Below, in pieces: positions 23,601-31,995 of a stretch of 64,000 bases of DNA. This DNA comes from Flammeovirga yaeyamensis (GTDB taxonomy: Bacteria; Bacteroidota; Bacteroidia; Cytophagales; Flammeovirgaceae). Under the pieces are notes generated by a model. That model did no database searches. It saw only the letters and a list, made by a program, of their open reading frames with translations, and was not told where the DNA came from. Every line of letters begins with the position of its first letter. The first letter of the stretch is position 1. Made by a program: the position numbers and the translations under genes. The stretch lies in NCBI RefSeq assembly GCF_018736045.1, contig NZ_CP076133.1, forward strand, positions 1,736,001 through 1,800,000, read 5' to 3'.

Positions 23601-24581
23601 CACTTCACCATTTTCAAGAACATATACCGTTTCCCCTGGATTAATCTTTAATCCCGTATCTGGAAGATCAATAGTTTGCCCTGCCGTAATCACCACCTTT
23701 TTTCCTGCAGCATCTTTAAAAGTACCGTCCTTCTCTAACTTCCAACCGTTCTCTTCAGCAATCTCTTTTACGGTTGTATGGAATCTTCTTGCTATAGTCC
23801 AAATAGAACCACCTGCGGGTAACTTAAACTTATAATCCTGAATCCCTTTATTCCTATCCAAAAGAAGAAAATCTTCTGGAATATTACCCTTCAGTTGTTC
23901 TACTCCTTCTCCTGAATCAGATAATGTAATAAGTTCAGCAGTATTTCCTACAAATTTTAAATCATGCCATAAATCACCTTCATAGATGATATTCAATACA
24001 TCTAAAGTCTTTTTATCATTCTTACATTTATTGACTAATGAAATGATTTTATCTTTATTATCCTTTGGTTCATCAATATGAAATTTGAGTAATTGTGCTA
24101 ATTGATAAAGTTCATTTAAGGACATCACCAAATCAGCCTGAATGTTATTTCCTTGTTCATCCAGGCGTTGCAACATTTTTCTATCAAATTGTCCCACCCA
24201 CAAATCATCAATCTCAGATCTCAATTTTTCTTTGATGTGATTCGGAAGAATCATGACCGCAATTGCATCTAAATTCTTCAATATCGCACTCGCTAAATTA
24301 TCTCTAGAAATCCACCAAGTATCTTCAAGGGCAATAATGATTAATTCCGGATCATAAATACATTGCTTAGCCACCATTAAACCACGTTGATCTGTTTCCG
24401 ACTGCTTCTCCTTAATGTTCTTCCAACGTTCCTCAGGACTAAGTACTTCTTCTCGTTTTAATAGCTCATCATACTCAGGTAAAACTTTTAGAAGCGTTTT
24501 TTCTTGGTGGTTCTTGGCAACGTAAGTATTATCTTGACTTACCCTCTCAAAATCTTTTTTTCTTATTTGATAATCAGACAT
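20595..24581 (-). CDS. Large eCIS-associated carrier protein with two LysM domains
   Basis: A 1328-aa protein without signal peptide. A helical N-terminal region (1-245) precedes LysM-like domain 1 (about 250-308, LPAGGSIWTIARRFHTTVKE). A helical segment (about 340-520) and LysM 2 (about 619-678, FYTVKEDESPLIIAKKFNIS) follow. Next is a long strand-rich region (about 720-1145) homologous to the 760-aa + strand carrier, the boundary motif LTYISTVYN, and a 169-residue charged tail from Met 1160. The tail alone is repeated twice downstream. LysM domains bind peptidoglycan but also occur in eCIS baseplate proteins. Context suggests a cargo or a particle-associated adaptor with exchangeable tail; enzymatic motifs are not recognised. 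The upstream neighbour is a membrane protein at 24595, and a separate promoter is not evident. Confidence 0.75.
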   Translation of the reverse strand: MSDYQIRKKDFERVSQDNTYVAKNHQEKTLLKVLPEYDELLKREEVLSPEERWKNIKEKQSETDQRGLMVAKQCIYDPELIIIALEDTWWISRDNLASAILKNLDAIAVMILPNHIKEKLRSEIDDLWVGQFDRKMLQRLDEQGNNIQADLVMSLNELYQLAQLLKFHIDEPKDNKDKIISLVNKCKNDKKTLDVLNIIYEGDLWHDLKFVGNTAELITLSDSGEGVEQLKGNIPEDFLLLDRNKGIQDYKFKLPAGGSIWTIARRFHTTVKEIAEENGWKLEKDGTFKDAAGKKVVITAGQTIDLPDTGLKINPGETVYVLENGEVVQKLKKNNAPQKITPKSIEYNAFKLYKEIASDLTSGFSKLIDYLKLLENDYVNVRLFLGFYATASQSNLISHIRSKVAEKSRHTRIIQRRMNRVFLPQLNPFITNLVVDLETAKHFRNVQHQMGKTTQVRKELWKGFTMEKIVKKTRDELHKYKSKKSADSQNILGALMALQRNQPLIDDFFDEYGQDNFDQDMINSRKSIPIDYGNTLMISGGFGAPTPMYNHYFKPVNDGLADSIYQLLESKTERIHADGMVDVSHHFNLSLDQIEDRRFKSFAQGSLIKFHESPQEEVEYFYTVKEDESPLIIAKKFNISLQELMELNNWDSIAPNGVIKAGGKDIHLQPHQGVIVPNFEKTENHHYICGPKVWEINASGFKISDGGTWQVDAEKYNPNYFDNLMNQVLNSKLGGTSISFNLEVYLNGDILFTIYARVGLNANTEVSIGDDLGIMTSLSLKLNAKLGIYGLGNLQSSTNLFSQNIAYDNTKHFTTHFNHWIYKFFLNKNVVSESFMEYWQDEENQKYAYIGAKKMRTVNLLASKVGQDEKTGLRTYEFDALPSIGMLGEEIDETKADKAKRTVSDFSYMFVNKGPLAILYNMIGDDPNNDNNGHYVTVDLTLKGSDLIEFIKKAPKLAEFAKEEYNILKLVYELSGNTTGEKLKGTSSIVIQTLLSEGPKFLWNTSKGFLKESILPQITSRSVKAEDTVFTMAKGVDEDKALDQMLLNHVKGVKPKTKTNFELDGGIKFTLQTVYENGDLKLQYKRATLLGAIDFGVESPRFGNFIAGASVGFNVGIEYERNIWEAPGTETLTYISTVYNAHAAAGLNSESDKGRRDDAMSRFIAIEKYLFAEERNKEYYKKAIKNKDDLKKAESLEKLSKEKKEFELFRYMNKLHWDAVGKDTKYTSEGWKNYKETYSSEIQELANNFIHPLLKHKGDNNFNKAAEEKSLTMISKEVANKYFESPADLFGDLKLYSDKDDVDLIKFEKYVLFNLFKDQQKYDYEYDK

Positions 24582-24594
24582 GGTATTTTGTTAT

Positions 24595-27500
24595 TTAGCT
24601 AATGAATTGTTCTTCTTGCTGCGATTCTACAAAGTGATATAATTTAGCCTTTCGCCCGATTAGGCTTTCAAATTCATCTTGAGGAGTGATCACCACTTGA
24701 GTAATAGCATTTGATGTACATTTAATTTGTTGTAAGTCAATAAAGAATTCGTCTAACGGATTAAACCATTCTTGTGCAGCTATCGTACGTTTTCTTGTCC
24801 CTTTTTTATCTGTAATATCTATTTCCAAATTCCCTTTGTGCACATAGATATATGGTATTTCTTCTTCGAAGTAAAACTCTTTTGCTCTTTCACTTCGTTT
24901 TAATGTTTCGACATTTGATATATCCATGATATCACAAATAATATCTCCATTCAGTTTTTGGAAAGTGACCGACCTTTTCATACCCATCAATATTTCCATC
25001 ACATTAGTGACTTCATTTTGCATGGTATACGTATTCCAAAGTTCTTTTAATTCCTCATTGTCGTATGTCAAACGGTACATCACCTCTGTCAACTCGTCTT
25101 TATGAAGCCACTCAGAAAGGATAATAAACGCCGTTTGTTGAATTAAGTGATCATCATTTTCTAATTGAGTGATGAGTGTATTCTTAAAAATATTGGTACG
25201 TAATGTAGGTATTAAATGTAGCGTAGAAATTCTCGACCAACGGTTGGTCAGTTGAGCATCGTTATAAATCAGCTTATTGATAATGTCATCTAGACCTTCA
25301 AAATCAACAGGCCAATGAGCATCCAATTCCTTTAATTTATCTTCAAAAGAAAGCTTTTTGAAGATAATAATAATCATAGGTTTTACTTCTAGAGTATTGG
25401 GTAAAGCCACTTCTAATAATTGCACACCGAAGTTAATTTCATCTTCAGTTTTACTATTAATTACGGACTTTACAATAGCGAATGTTTGATAATCGTATAA
25501 GATACCACAGAATCTTAAAATAGCATCTAGTTTATCCAAACAGTCTTCTATAAGTGCATTTTCTAATGTTTTATCATCAAAATTATTTTTCTTGATTTCC
25601 ACAATAGCCATATAATTCCAAACTATTTGCTTAGATAAGGTTTCTATATGCTTTTCAATAATGTGTCTGTTTTTATCAATTGATCCCTCTACAACACTCA
25701 AGGTATCCAAAGCCGCTAAATACACTTTTTGGTTGGTATGATTTACCGCTTTTAATAAATAAGCATAAGATTTTTTTGTATTCAATAAACCATACAACTG
25801 AAGAATTCTTTCTTGTGTGAGTACAGTTTGTCCCACAGCATTAAAAGTCGAGTGCAACATATCTGTTACATGATCACCAATCTTATAGACCGCATCAATT
25901 ACTACATTTTGAAGTCCAATTTCAGACATATTGTTTGCCATTTCTGCGTAAACTTCATCCGATACTTTTCCTTCCCCACACGATATAATTGCTGCTCTAC
26001 GTACATTCATTATTGGGTCTTGTAATAACCTTTTTAATACTGTAGAACGTTTTTCTTCTGGAAGTTCAATAGATAATTTGGCTCCTAAAACTCTTTCTGT
26101 AGAAAGCTTGGATAATGATAATTGCTCTATGTAATTTTTATTTTCTAGACGTTCTTCAATTTCAGTTAATGCTAAAAAGACATCATGAATTTGAGGGGCA
26201 TTCTGACTCTGCCAGAATCTTTTGTATTTAATAATTTTTTGGAGGTTAGGCAATAATCCAATCTTCCCTTCTTTCCACATTTCATTGACACCAAAAGATT
26301 GAACGGTATCTTCAGAATGACTGATAAACTCTGGAAGTTTTTCATCGAATGTCAATGGTGCAATTTTTCGTAATAGGTTTAATAATCGAACATTGATATT
26401 TTCAATTTCTCTTTTATTCAAAAGGTTTAATATTGGGAAGAGATTTGCATGTCTGAATGATTTATCGCCAATGGCATCTTCCAACTCCTTATAATAATCT
26501 TTTTTCAGAAAATAGGTCACCACCATGTATGCAATAACCAACGATAGAAGAGAGAAATAAAGTAATTCTTTGTATTCATCCAGGTTACCAAATGCATAGT
26601 ATAATCCATAACATACTGTTACAGATAATATCGAAACGACAATTGTACTAATTAATAGAAAATCGCTTCTCAATTCTTCTGAAATTGTTTGATAAACATC
26701 GTCTTTTGTTTCTTCTTCTAGACTGTATAAATACGTAAAGAATAAAACAAACAATAGTGTACAAACCACCATTTGAAGGGATGGAATTCCCATAAATGCC
26801 TCATGCTGATTGTCTACTAGGAAATGTATGGATATAGCAGTACAAGAAAACAATATCAAAATTAATGGGGGAACGTAGAAAATAGAGAGACGACCGAATT
26901 TATCTAATACTTGATTGGTAAACAATTTTCTCACGATAAACACAAAAAGGGAAATCACCCCAAATAATATCACTTCAAAACCCAAAACAGCATCTTTATC
27001 TTTAAAGTGAGTCATTGCCTGAAAAAACATCAACAATAACAACATCCATTTCATCGATGTTAATAGCATCGATTTTAATACTATTAGATGATAAAATCGA
27101 TTACTAATTATTTTAAAGAAGGAATGTTTAGCATGTATAATTAATATATTCTGGTTAACAAGCTTGAGTGCTGTGTAACTATTCAATAGTCTTAACCATA
27201 AGAATAATAATATGATAGAAGCAGTGAGTGTAATGATGAATAAATGGGCTTCAGTGTATCCTAAAAAGGCATAGATAATTAAAGAAGATAATGTAAAACC
27301 TACCAGGAAATATTGGGCTAATACCTTATCTACAGAGGCAAATTTAAGTACCTTTTCAATTCGATTATAGATCTGAGCATACATCATGATAAGTGCCAAA
27401 TAAATGGACATATTACAGCCCATTTGGAAGTTTTCGAGTGTATACCAATTGTATTTTTCTATACCAAAATAATAGGCGGCAAATAATCCTATGATATAGA

Positions 27501-27747
27501 CAAAAACACTATTTTTCTGGGCTTTTTTAACTGAAAAATATCTGCTTAAAAAGAATAAAAGGAATGCAAAAGGAGTAAATAACATTAGGGAAATTCGTCC
27601 CCATTCGTATAATAAATCAGCATTCACCTTATCCAATTGATCAATGATAGATTTATTTAAACAAGCAAAGATAACTGCAAAAAAAAGTACGCTTAGTTTT
27701 AAAATATTATGTCTGTTTACGTTATCGACGGTAATATTATTTGCCAT
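24595..27747 (-). CDS. Translocase-like membrane protein with HEAT repeats and cNMP-binding-like domain
   Basis: A 1050-aa protein. The first about 430 residues contain roughly ten to twelve hydrophobic segments in an arrangement like ATP:ADP translocase (Tlc/Npt) and MFS proteins. Residues about 480-880 form alpha-helical repeats of HEAT type (for example LQDPIMNVRRAAIISCGEG). The end (about 930-1035, with IPYIYVHKGNLEIDITDKKG) resembles a cyclic-nucleotide-binding-like beta-roll. Similar Tlc-HEAT-cNMP proteins occur in other Bacteroidota eCIS loci as I recall them. It lies between the structural operon and the carrier array on the same strand. Transport of nucleotides is not shown; a membrane sensor or docking role is equally possible. 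Confidence 0.72.
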   Translation of the reverse strand: MANNITVDNVNRHNILKLSVLFFAVIFACLNKSIIDQLDKVNADLLYEWGRISLMLFTPFAFLLFFLSRYFSVKKAQKNSVFVYIIGLFAAYYFGIEKYNWYTLENFQMGCNMSIYLALIMMYAQIYNRIEKVLKFASVDKVLAQYFLVGFTLSSLIIYAFLGYTEAHLFIITLTASIILLFLWLRLLNSYTALKLVNQNILIIHAKHSFFKIISNRFYHLIVLKSMLLTSMKWMLLLLMFFQAMTHFKDKDAVLGFEVILFGVISLFVFIVRKLFTNQVLDKFGRLSIFYVPPLILILFSCTAISIHFLVDNQHEAFMGIPSLQMVVCTLLFVLFFTYLYSLEEETKDDVYQTISEELRSDFLLISTIVVSILSVTVCYGLYYAFGNLDEYKELLYFSLLSLVIAYMVVTYFLKKDYYKELEDAIGDKSFRHANLFPILNLLNKREIENINVRLLNLLRKIAPLTFDEKLPEFISHSEDTVQSFGVNEMWKEGKIGLLPNLQKIIKYKRFWQSQNAPQIHDVFLALTEIEERLENKNYIEQLSLSKLSTERVLGAKLSIELPEEKRSTVLKRLLQDPIMNVRRAAIISCGEGKVSDEVYAEMANNMSEIGLQNVVIDAVYKIGDHVTDMLHSTFNAVGQTVLTQERILQLYGLLNTKKSYAYLLKAVNHTNQKVYLAALDTLSVVEGSIDKNRHIIEKHIETLSKQIVWNYMAIVEIKKNNFDDKTLENALIEDCLDKLDAILRFCGILYDYQTFAIVKSVINSKTEDEINFGVQLLEVALPNTLEVKPMIIIIFKKLSFEDKLKELDAHWPVDFEGLDDIINKLIYNDAQLTNRWSRISTLHLIPTLRTNIFKNTLITQLENDDHLIQQTAFIILSEWLHKDELTEVMYRLTYDNEELKELWNTYTMQNEVTNVMEILMGMKRSVTFQKLNGDIICDIMDISNVETLKRSERAKEFYFEEEIPYIYVHKGNLEIDITDKKGTRKRTIAAQEWFNPLDEFFIDLQQIKCTSNAITQVVITPQDEFESLIGRKAKLYHFVESQQEEQFIS

Positions 27748-27822
27748 AAGAAAAGATGGTTATTGTTTATTTAGTGATCAACGGTAATTGATGAAAAATT
27801 TTGTTCAAGTTTGTTTGAATAC

Positions 27823-28350
27823 CTATATACTTACTTCCTCTATACGCCCAACAGAATAAGTGACACTCTCTATAAGTAATTGTCCCGTTTCTGCATTAAA
27901 CTCTCCCATTTCCCAAGCAGTCGGAAAGCATCTTTTTAACTTTACAGCATAGGCTGGATTATCTTTTTGATCAAGTGCGACTACTATTAAATCCATTTTT
28001 TGAACTCTGTATTTATCCTTAGACATATTGACAATACTTGATAAAAAAGGTTCACTCAAATTGATATCACCAGAAAGAATTCCCTTTTTAAAAACCACAT
28101 CATCAAATTCAACTCCATTATGTACATGCAGTTGTCGATTGTTTGATCCTAATAGAGCCACTTTTTCAGTTTTTATCTTAGCATTAATTCTAGAGATACT
28201 CTGGAATGAAGCAAAGCTATTTTTTTCAATTGCCTTTGAATCCGTCTTATCTTCCTCTGTAATTGTGACTACTTTAAATCTGAAACCAGGAATTAATGGT
28301 TGTGTCGGAATTGCAGGTGATGTATTTGTGTTTTCTATTTCTTCAGCCAT
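27823..28350 (-). CDS. Second tail-tube-like protein (Cis5/Cis6 type)
   Basis: A 175-aa protein with the fold signature of the contractile tail-tube family (T4 gp19/Hcp-like, TIGR02241 group): IPGFRFKVVTI near residues 20-30, FKKGILSGDINLSEPFLSSI in the middle and a C-terminal LLIESVTYSVGRIEEV strand. It is diverged from the main tube at 49610. In Afp and PVC particles one or two extra tube proteins initiate the tube on the spike. Its place beside the gp25-like gene at the far end of the operon fits such a baseplate-proximal role. Confidence 0.78.
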   Translation of the reverse strand: MAEEIENTNTSPAIPTQPLIPGFRFKVVTITEEDKTDSKAIEKNSFASFQSISRINAKIKTEKVALLGSNNRQLHVHNGVEFDDVVFKKGILSGDINLSEPFLSSIVNMSKDKYRVQKMDLIVVALDQKDNPAYAVKLKRCFPTAWEMGEFNAETGQLLIESVTYSVGRIEEVSI

Positions 28351-28352
28351 AA

Positions 28353-28736
28353 TTATTCAGTTTCACTTTGATAATTAAACTCTCCAATTTCTCCTGTTTC
28401 TTTAATTCTATATAGGATTTGAATACTTAGAAACTTTCCCTCTTTTTCGTTTTCTTCATTGATATTCGTTTCCATCACCTCAATTCTTTTTTCAAAATTT
28501 GTAATGGCTTCGTGTATGGTGTACTTAATATCTTGAATAAGCTGAATAGTTAACCTTTTGAACAAATACTGTCTTAAGTTACAGCCGAAGTTAATGTTTA
28601 CTGGACGTTCCCCGGGGTGAGTAGAAAAAAGGATAAAAAGACTTTCTCTAATATCAATATGGTCTGAGACCATCTCTACCTCTGTACCCTTATCATTAAA
28701 AACCGGGGGAAACTTCCAACCTGTATAATTTCTCAT
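28353..28736 (-). CDS. Baseplate gp25-like protein (Cis9)
   Basis: A 127-aa protein of the GPW/gp25 family. The stretch IRESLFILFSTHPGERPVNI and the following FGCNLRQYLFK match the family core with its conserved Glu-Arg (the EPR-like motif for sheath initiation, here GERP). In Afp/PVC the equivalent Afp9 is a baseplate component that starts the sheath. Two bases separate it from the second tube gene, so they are co-transcribed. Length is normal. Confidence 0.88.
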   Translation of the reverse strand: MRNYTGWKFPPVFNDKGTEVEMVSDHIDIRESLFILFSTHPGERPVNINFGCNLRQYLFKRLTIQLIQDIKYTIHEAITNFEKRIEVMETNINEENEKEGKFLSIQILYRIKETGEIGEFNYQSETE

Positions 28737-28747
28737 AATGATCTTAA

Positions 28748-29482
28748 TTAATCGATAAAGGATTCATCCATAAATTGATCTTCCCAAAGTGAAGTAACAT
28801 GAAAATTGGCTATAGTATTTCCCTCATAATTCCCTTTAGTTCTCATCTCCAATTGGTAATTATAGGTATCACCTTTCCATCGAAATTCTATTTTATTACC
28901 TCTTGATCCATAATAGGCTTGAGTAGTTTTAATCTTATCGTGTGAATTACCAAACGTACTGATCGCCTGGGCAATTACTAAAGCATATTTACCCGTTTTC
29001 TTTTTACCAACACCTGCAACAATTTCAAATGCATGACATCCATTCAAATTTTCAATAATGGGTTGCCATTTACCATTAGCCTCTACACTACCTTTGTATA
29101 ATGTACCTACTCTTGCCTTAGCTCCTATTGTTCCTCCAACTTCAAGATCGTGATTTGGTTTAGGACAGTTGACACCCACAAGTCCTTCTTGACCAAAAGT
29201 CATGACACTTTCTCCTTGTTGGTTCTGTAAATGTAAATTTCTATCGGTTTGTCCTGATGTAAAACTCCAAATTGGACTTCTGTCTTCTATATTTTTAAAG
29301 AAACTGACTAATTTATTGGTATCTCCAACAGGAGAGAGCATCAAACCTTCGTCCATACTTTTGGATAATCCATCATCCAGTTTATTTACGCTCGATTCTA
29401 TTAAATCGTGAAAATTTTCCTGAGAGGGTAATTTTCCTTGATTAAAAAATGTCTTTAATGTATTTCTATCTAATAATGCCAT
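28748..29482 (-). CDS. Fibre-like or structural protein of unknown role, eCIS operon
   Basis: A 244-aa protein. The N-terminal about 50 residues (LKTFFNQGKLPSQENFHDLI) form a short helical segment resembling the start of fibre or appendage proteins in Bacteroidota eCIS loci. The centre has a phage-fibre-like strand pattern (LHLQNQQGESVMTFGQEGLV, HDLEVGGTIGAKARVGTLYK), and the C-terminal part is beta-rich. No signal peptide, so it acts in the cytoplasm-assembled particle. No other fibre (Cis13) candidate is present in the operon, which makes that role plausible, but the assignment is by resemblance and position only. Confidence 0.6.
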   Translation of the reverse strand: MALLDRNTLKTFFNQGKLPSQENFHDLIESSVNKLDDGLSKSMDEGLMLSPVGDTNKLVSFFKNIEDRSPIWSFTSGQTDRNLHLQNQQGESVMTFGQEGLVGVNCPKPNHDLEVGGTIGAKARVGTLYKGSVEANGKWQPIIENLNGCHAFEIVAGVGKKKTGKYALVIAQAISTFGNSHDKIKTTQAYYGSRGNKIEFRWKGDTYNYQLEMRTKGNYEGNTIANFHVTSLWEDQFMDESFID

Positions 29483-29484
29483 GG

Positions 29485-30570
29485 CTATTTTTTCTTTTTA
29501 AATCTATAGAAGTAATGTTGGTATCCAACACTTAAAGTGAGGAGGTGATTTCTGTAATCATCATCGATAAATGCATAATGATTTAGAAAGACATCTCCTT
29601 TGTATCTCTCCGACTCAAGTACTAAATCGTTTAATGCGTAGTGGTATTGCACTAGAAAATAAAATGCACCTCTTTTACGTTGCTTTTTCAGTCCGATACC
29701 AGCACCTAACCTTATTTCATGTGTAAATCTTTTATCCATTACAGACTTTTGATCGGCCGAATTTTCTGTACTTCCCTCTAATTTATATTGTCCAACAATT
29801 GTGGCGTCCGAACTTAATAAGTGATTGTAATTGGCCGACAAACGAATAAAAGGATAGAAAGGAGAATTAAGAATTGCTTTTTCGTTTTCTGTATTTAGAT
29901 AAATGTTCTTGGGGTGTTTTCTAAAATTGATATTGACCATCAAACCGGATTGCACAAATTGTTGCTGCTCCTTGTAGTTGGTAGACAAAACATTCATAAT
30001 ATCATTTTCTCTTACCTCCACTGTAGCATTTCTATATCCTACAAACATGCCCCAATCGATCCAATGCGATAAGTACATTCCAAAATTGATGTTCCCTTCA
30101 AAACCGAATGGATGATTATACTCTGCAGATGGAACGTCTTGCGTAATACTATATGCCTTATCTAATTGTACCAAACTCATATTTCCTCCACCTTCAATGC
30201 CATAGTAAAATGAAGGTTGTCGATTGAAATTGTTTAGTAATTCAACATATTCTTTTGGATCATTGTCTACATCAATTATCGTAAACGGATTTGTTTTTAA
30301 TAGCTTTTTGATATCCGCTTCTGCTTCCGTCCTTTTTAATTGATAAATATTACAAAGAGCCAATAATTTATAGGCCTTTTCTTTTTGACTATCGTTAAAA
30401 CCGTCTTTTAAACAGCCTCTTAAAAGTCCATCTATCAATTCTATATTACCTTGATCGAATGCCGTTTGCGCCCTTACCAATTTTTCAGCACAATCTACCT
30501 GTGCCATCGACTGTAGATGACATAGAAAACTGAGAAGTAGTAATAGTAAAGTTTTATAATACTTACACAT
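29485..30570 (-). CDS. Exported TPR/outer-membrane beta-barrel-like protein
   Basis: A 361-aa protein with a clear signal peptide (cleavage near SMAQ-VDC). The first about 100 mature residues are helical and TPR-like (tetratricopeptide pattern, AFDQGNIELIDGLLRGCLKD). The rest alternates hydrophobic strands with aromatic girdles and ends in LTLSVGYQHYFYRFKKKK, typical of Bacteroidota outer-membrane barrels. Its presence inside an eCIS operon is unusual for a free particle. It suggests that the particle, or its release, involves the cell envelope. Close spacing to both neighbours. Confidence 0.7.
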   Translation of the reverse strand: MCKYYKTLLLLLLSFLCHLQSMAQVDCAEKLVRAQTAFDQGNIELIDGLLRGCLKDGFNDSQKEKAYKLLALCNIYQLKRTEAEADIKKLLKTNPFTIIDVDNDPKEYVELLNNFNRQPSFYYGIEGGGNMSLVQLDKAYSITQDVPSAEYNHPFGFEGNINFGMYLSHWIDWGMFVGYRNATVEVRENDIMNVLSTNYKEQQQFVQSGLMVNINFRKHPKNIYLNTENEKAILNSPFYPFIRLSANYNHLLSSDATIVGQYKLEGSTENSADQKSVMDKRFTHEIRLGAGIGLKKQRKRGAFYFLVQYHYALNDLVLESERYKGDVFLNHYAFIDDDYRNHLLTLSVGYQHYFYRFKKKK

Positions 30571-30581
30571 AATGTTAGTTT

Positions 30582-31205
30582 TTAGATTACAGGAGCGACA
30601 ATAGATTTATAAGCATTTTGCTTTTTCTTAATATTGCGCTCAATAGATTGCATCTTCTTAATTTCTTTATCGTATGGATTCTTCTTTGGTAAGAAGAAAG
30701 TAAATGGAAATATTAAAACATTCCCCACTTTTCTAAAAAACGACTTCTTCACATACCCATACTCTAAGTACAGCAATCTCTCAAAATCTTTTCCTGCTTT
30801 ATTCTTAAATTTATAATATGGCTTAAGTGTTAGATCATTGAACTGTGCTGTTTTGTCCTCACAACTCATTCCATATTTATCTATGATTTTGAATAATCCC
30901 ATCTCAAAAAACTCAGAAGTTTTCTGAAGAGAATCATTTTCAAATGTCAACACATGAAGTGACTTTTTATCATCAAGAATAAAAAACCATAGTTTATGGT
31001 GGTTCAATGCTTGAAGCTGATAAGGATCCTTTTCATTATCACTTTTGTAACTGGGTACAAAAGCTCTTACTTTTTTTAATAAAAGCTCTTCCTTAGAATT
31101 TCCTTTATCTTTCTTTTGCTCTTTTTTCTGATCCTGGCCTAGTACAAAACCTTGACTAATACCTATCAAAAAAAAGAGTATGTATAGTTGAATTAATCGT
31201 TTCAT
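30582..31205 (-). CDS. Small exported protein of unknown function, eCIS operon
   Basis: A 207-aa protein starting at MKRLIQLYILFFLIGISQGF, which gives a clean signal peptide. An upstream in-frame ATG at 31298 would overlap the previous gene by 89 bases and spoil the signal, so I reject it. After the signal is a Lys/Glu-rich stretch (KKEQKKDKGNSKEE), then a globular part with no recognised domain and a short hydrophobic segment VLIFPFTFFLPKK. It pairs with the barrel-like gene 11 bases downstream; both are exported, so they may act together. Confidence 0.68.
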   Translation of the reverse strand: MKRLIQLYILFFLIGISQGFVLGQDQKKEQKKDKGNSKEELLLKKVRAFVPSYKSDNEKDPYQLQALNHHKLWFFILDDKKSLHVLTFENDSLQKTSEFFEMGLFKIIDKYGMSCEDKTAQFNDLTLKPYYKFKNKAGKDFERLLYLEYGYVKKSFFRKVGNVLIFPFTFFLPKKNPYDKEIKKMQSIERNIKKKQNAYKSIVAPVI

Positions 31206-31209
31206 ATTT

Positions 31210-31713
31210 TTACCATTCTGATTGTTGTGCCTCTGTTTGACTTTTTGAATTCTGAGATTCACTTTTCTGTCCTGATTCTCCTTCAGCAGGTTTTTCAAAT
31301 TCCTGAGTAAATGCTAAGTCAATTTTTGCCCTTAATGGAATTCCCTTATCATCCATCATTTCAAAAGTGGTATTAAAAGAGGTAAGATTATATTTATCAC
31401 CACTATTGATACCCATTTCAGTTCCCTTGAAATTTACGGTTGCAGGATTTCGTTTATCTTTATCTAAAACTGTAGCCTCTAAACCACTTATCATAGAAAT
31501 GATATGATGATCATCTGAGGTATCGTACAACATTCCCGTTGCATCTAAATAAGCAGAAAAAGAAAGGTTCTTTCGTACTCTTGATACATTTTCGGAACCA
31601 CTTGTAGTAGACTGAGCATCTGCAGGTCCTCCACTTGCAGATAAACTTGTACTAAGATTACTTATAGCTAGAAGGGTAATCTCTCCGTTTTCTGATGTGA
31701 TTTTTAATTCCAT
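31210..31713 (-). CDS. Baseplate hub adaptor, Cis7-like without LysM
   Basis: A 167-aa protein. The middle pattern NPATVNFKGTEMG ... YNLTSFNTTFEMMDDKGIPL and RAKIDLAFTQEF matches the CIS tube/Afp7 (gp53-like) family, where a strand ending in F-x-x-x-G-x-P-L-R-A is typical. Afp7/PVC7 normally continue into a LysM domain; here only a Ser/Gln-rich, probably disordered tail of about 30 residues follows. It is next to PAAR and VgrG genes, as expected for a hub adaptor. The absent LysM may be compensated by the LysM domains in the carrier proteins; that is inference. Confidence 0.7.
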   Translation of the reverse strand: MELKITSENGEITLLAISNLSTSLSASGGPADAQSTTSGSENVSRVRKNLSFSAYLDATGMLYDTSDDHHIISMISGLEATVLDKDKRNPATVNFKGTEMGINSGDKYNLTSFNTTFEMMDDKGIPLRAKIDLAFTQEFEKPAEGESGQKSESQNSKSQTEAQQSEW

Positions 31714-31717
31714 AGCA

Positions 31718-31987
31718 TTAATCTCCTATAAAAACATTTGGACTCCCCATTTGTATAGTTCCAGCGGGTAACATATCTCCTTTACGAACAGCAAATTTTC
31801 CTTGTATTTTTACTGTTGTACTTTTTACTATAGGTTGACATCCACACGGCAAAGGTTGGATACCTAATGCTGGAATTTTATTAATGAACACAGTCGCACT
31901 AGCAATTACTGGTAATACCAAAGGTGGTGCTGGCGGATGTGCTTCACATTTATATAAATCTCCTAATCTTGCTGCTTCTTTACCCAT
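31718..31987 (-). CDS. PAAR-like spike tip (Cis10)
   Basis: An 89-aa protein of the PAAR family: AARLGDLYKCEAHPPAPP at the start, a CGCQPI turn, and MGSPNVFIGD at the end. The short beta-hairpins ending in metal-binding Cys/His are the hallmark of the sharpened cone that caps VgrG spikes. It is nine bases downstream of the spike gene and precedes the Cis7-like gene. Confidence 0.9.
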   Translation of the reverse strand: MGKEAARLGDLYKCEAHPPAPPLVLPVIASATVFINKIPALGIQPLPCGCQPIVKSTTVKIQGKFAVRKGDMLPAGTIQMGSPNVFIGD

Positions 31988-31995
31988 TTTTTATA

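Noticed and set aside
5024-24581. A diversity-generating retroelement as cause of the variable blocks
   Set aside because: No reverse transcriptase gene or template repeat was seen, and the differences between copies are of many kinds and not only at adenines.
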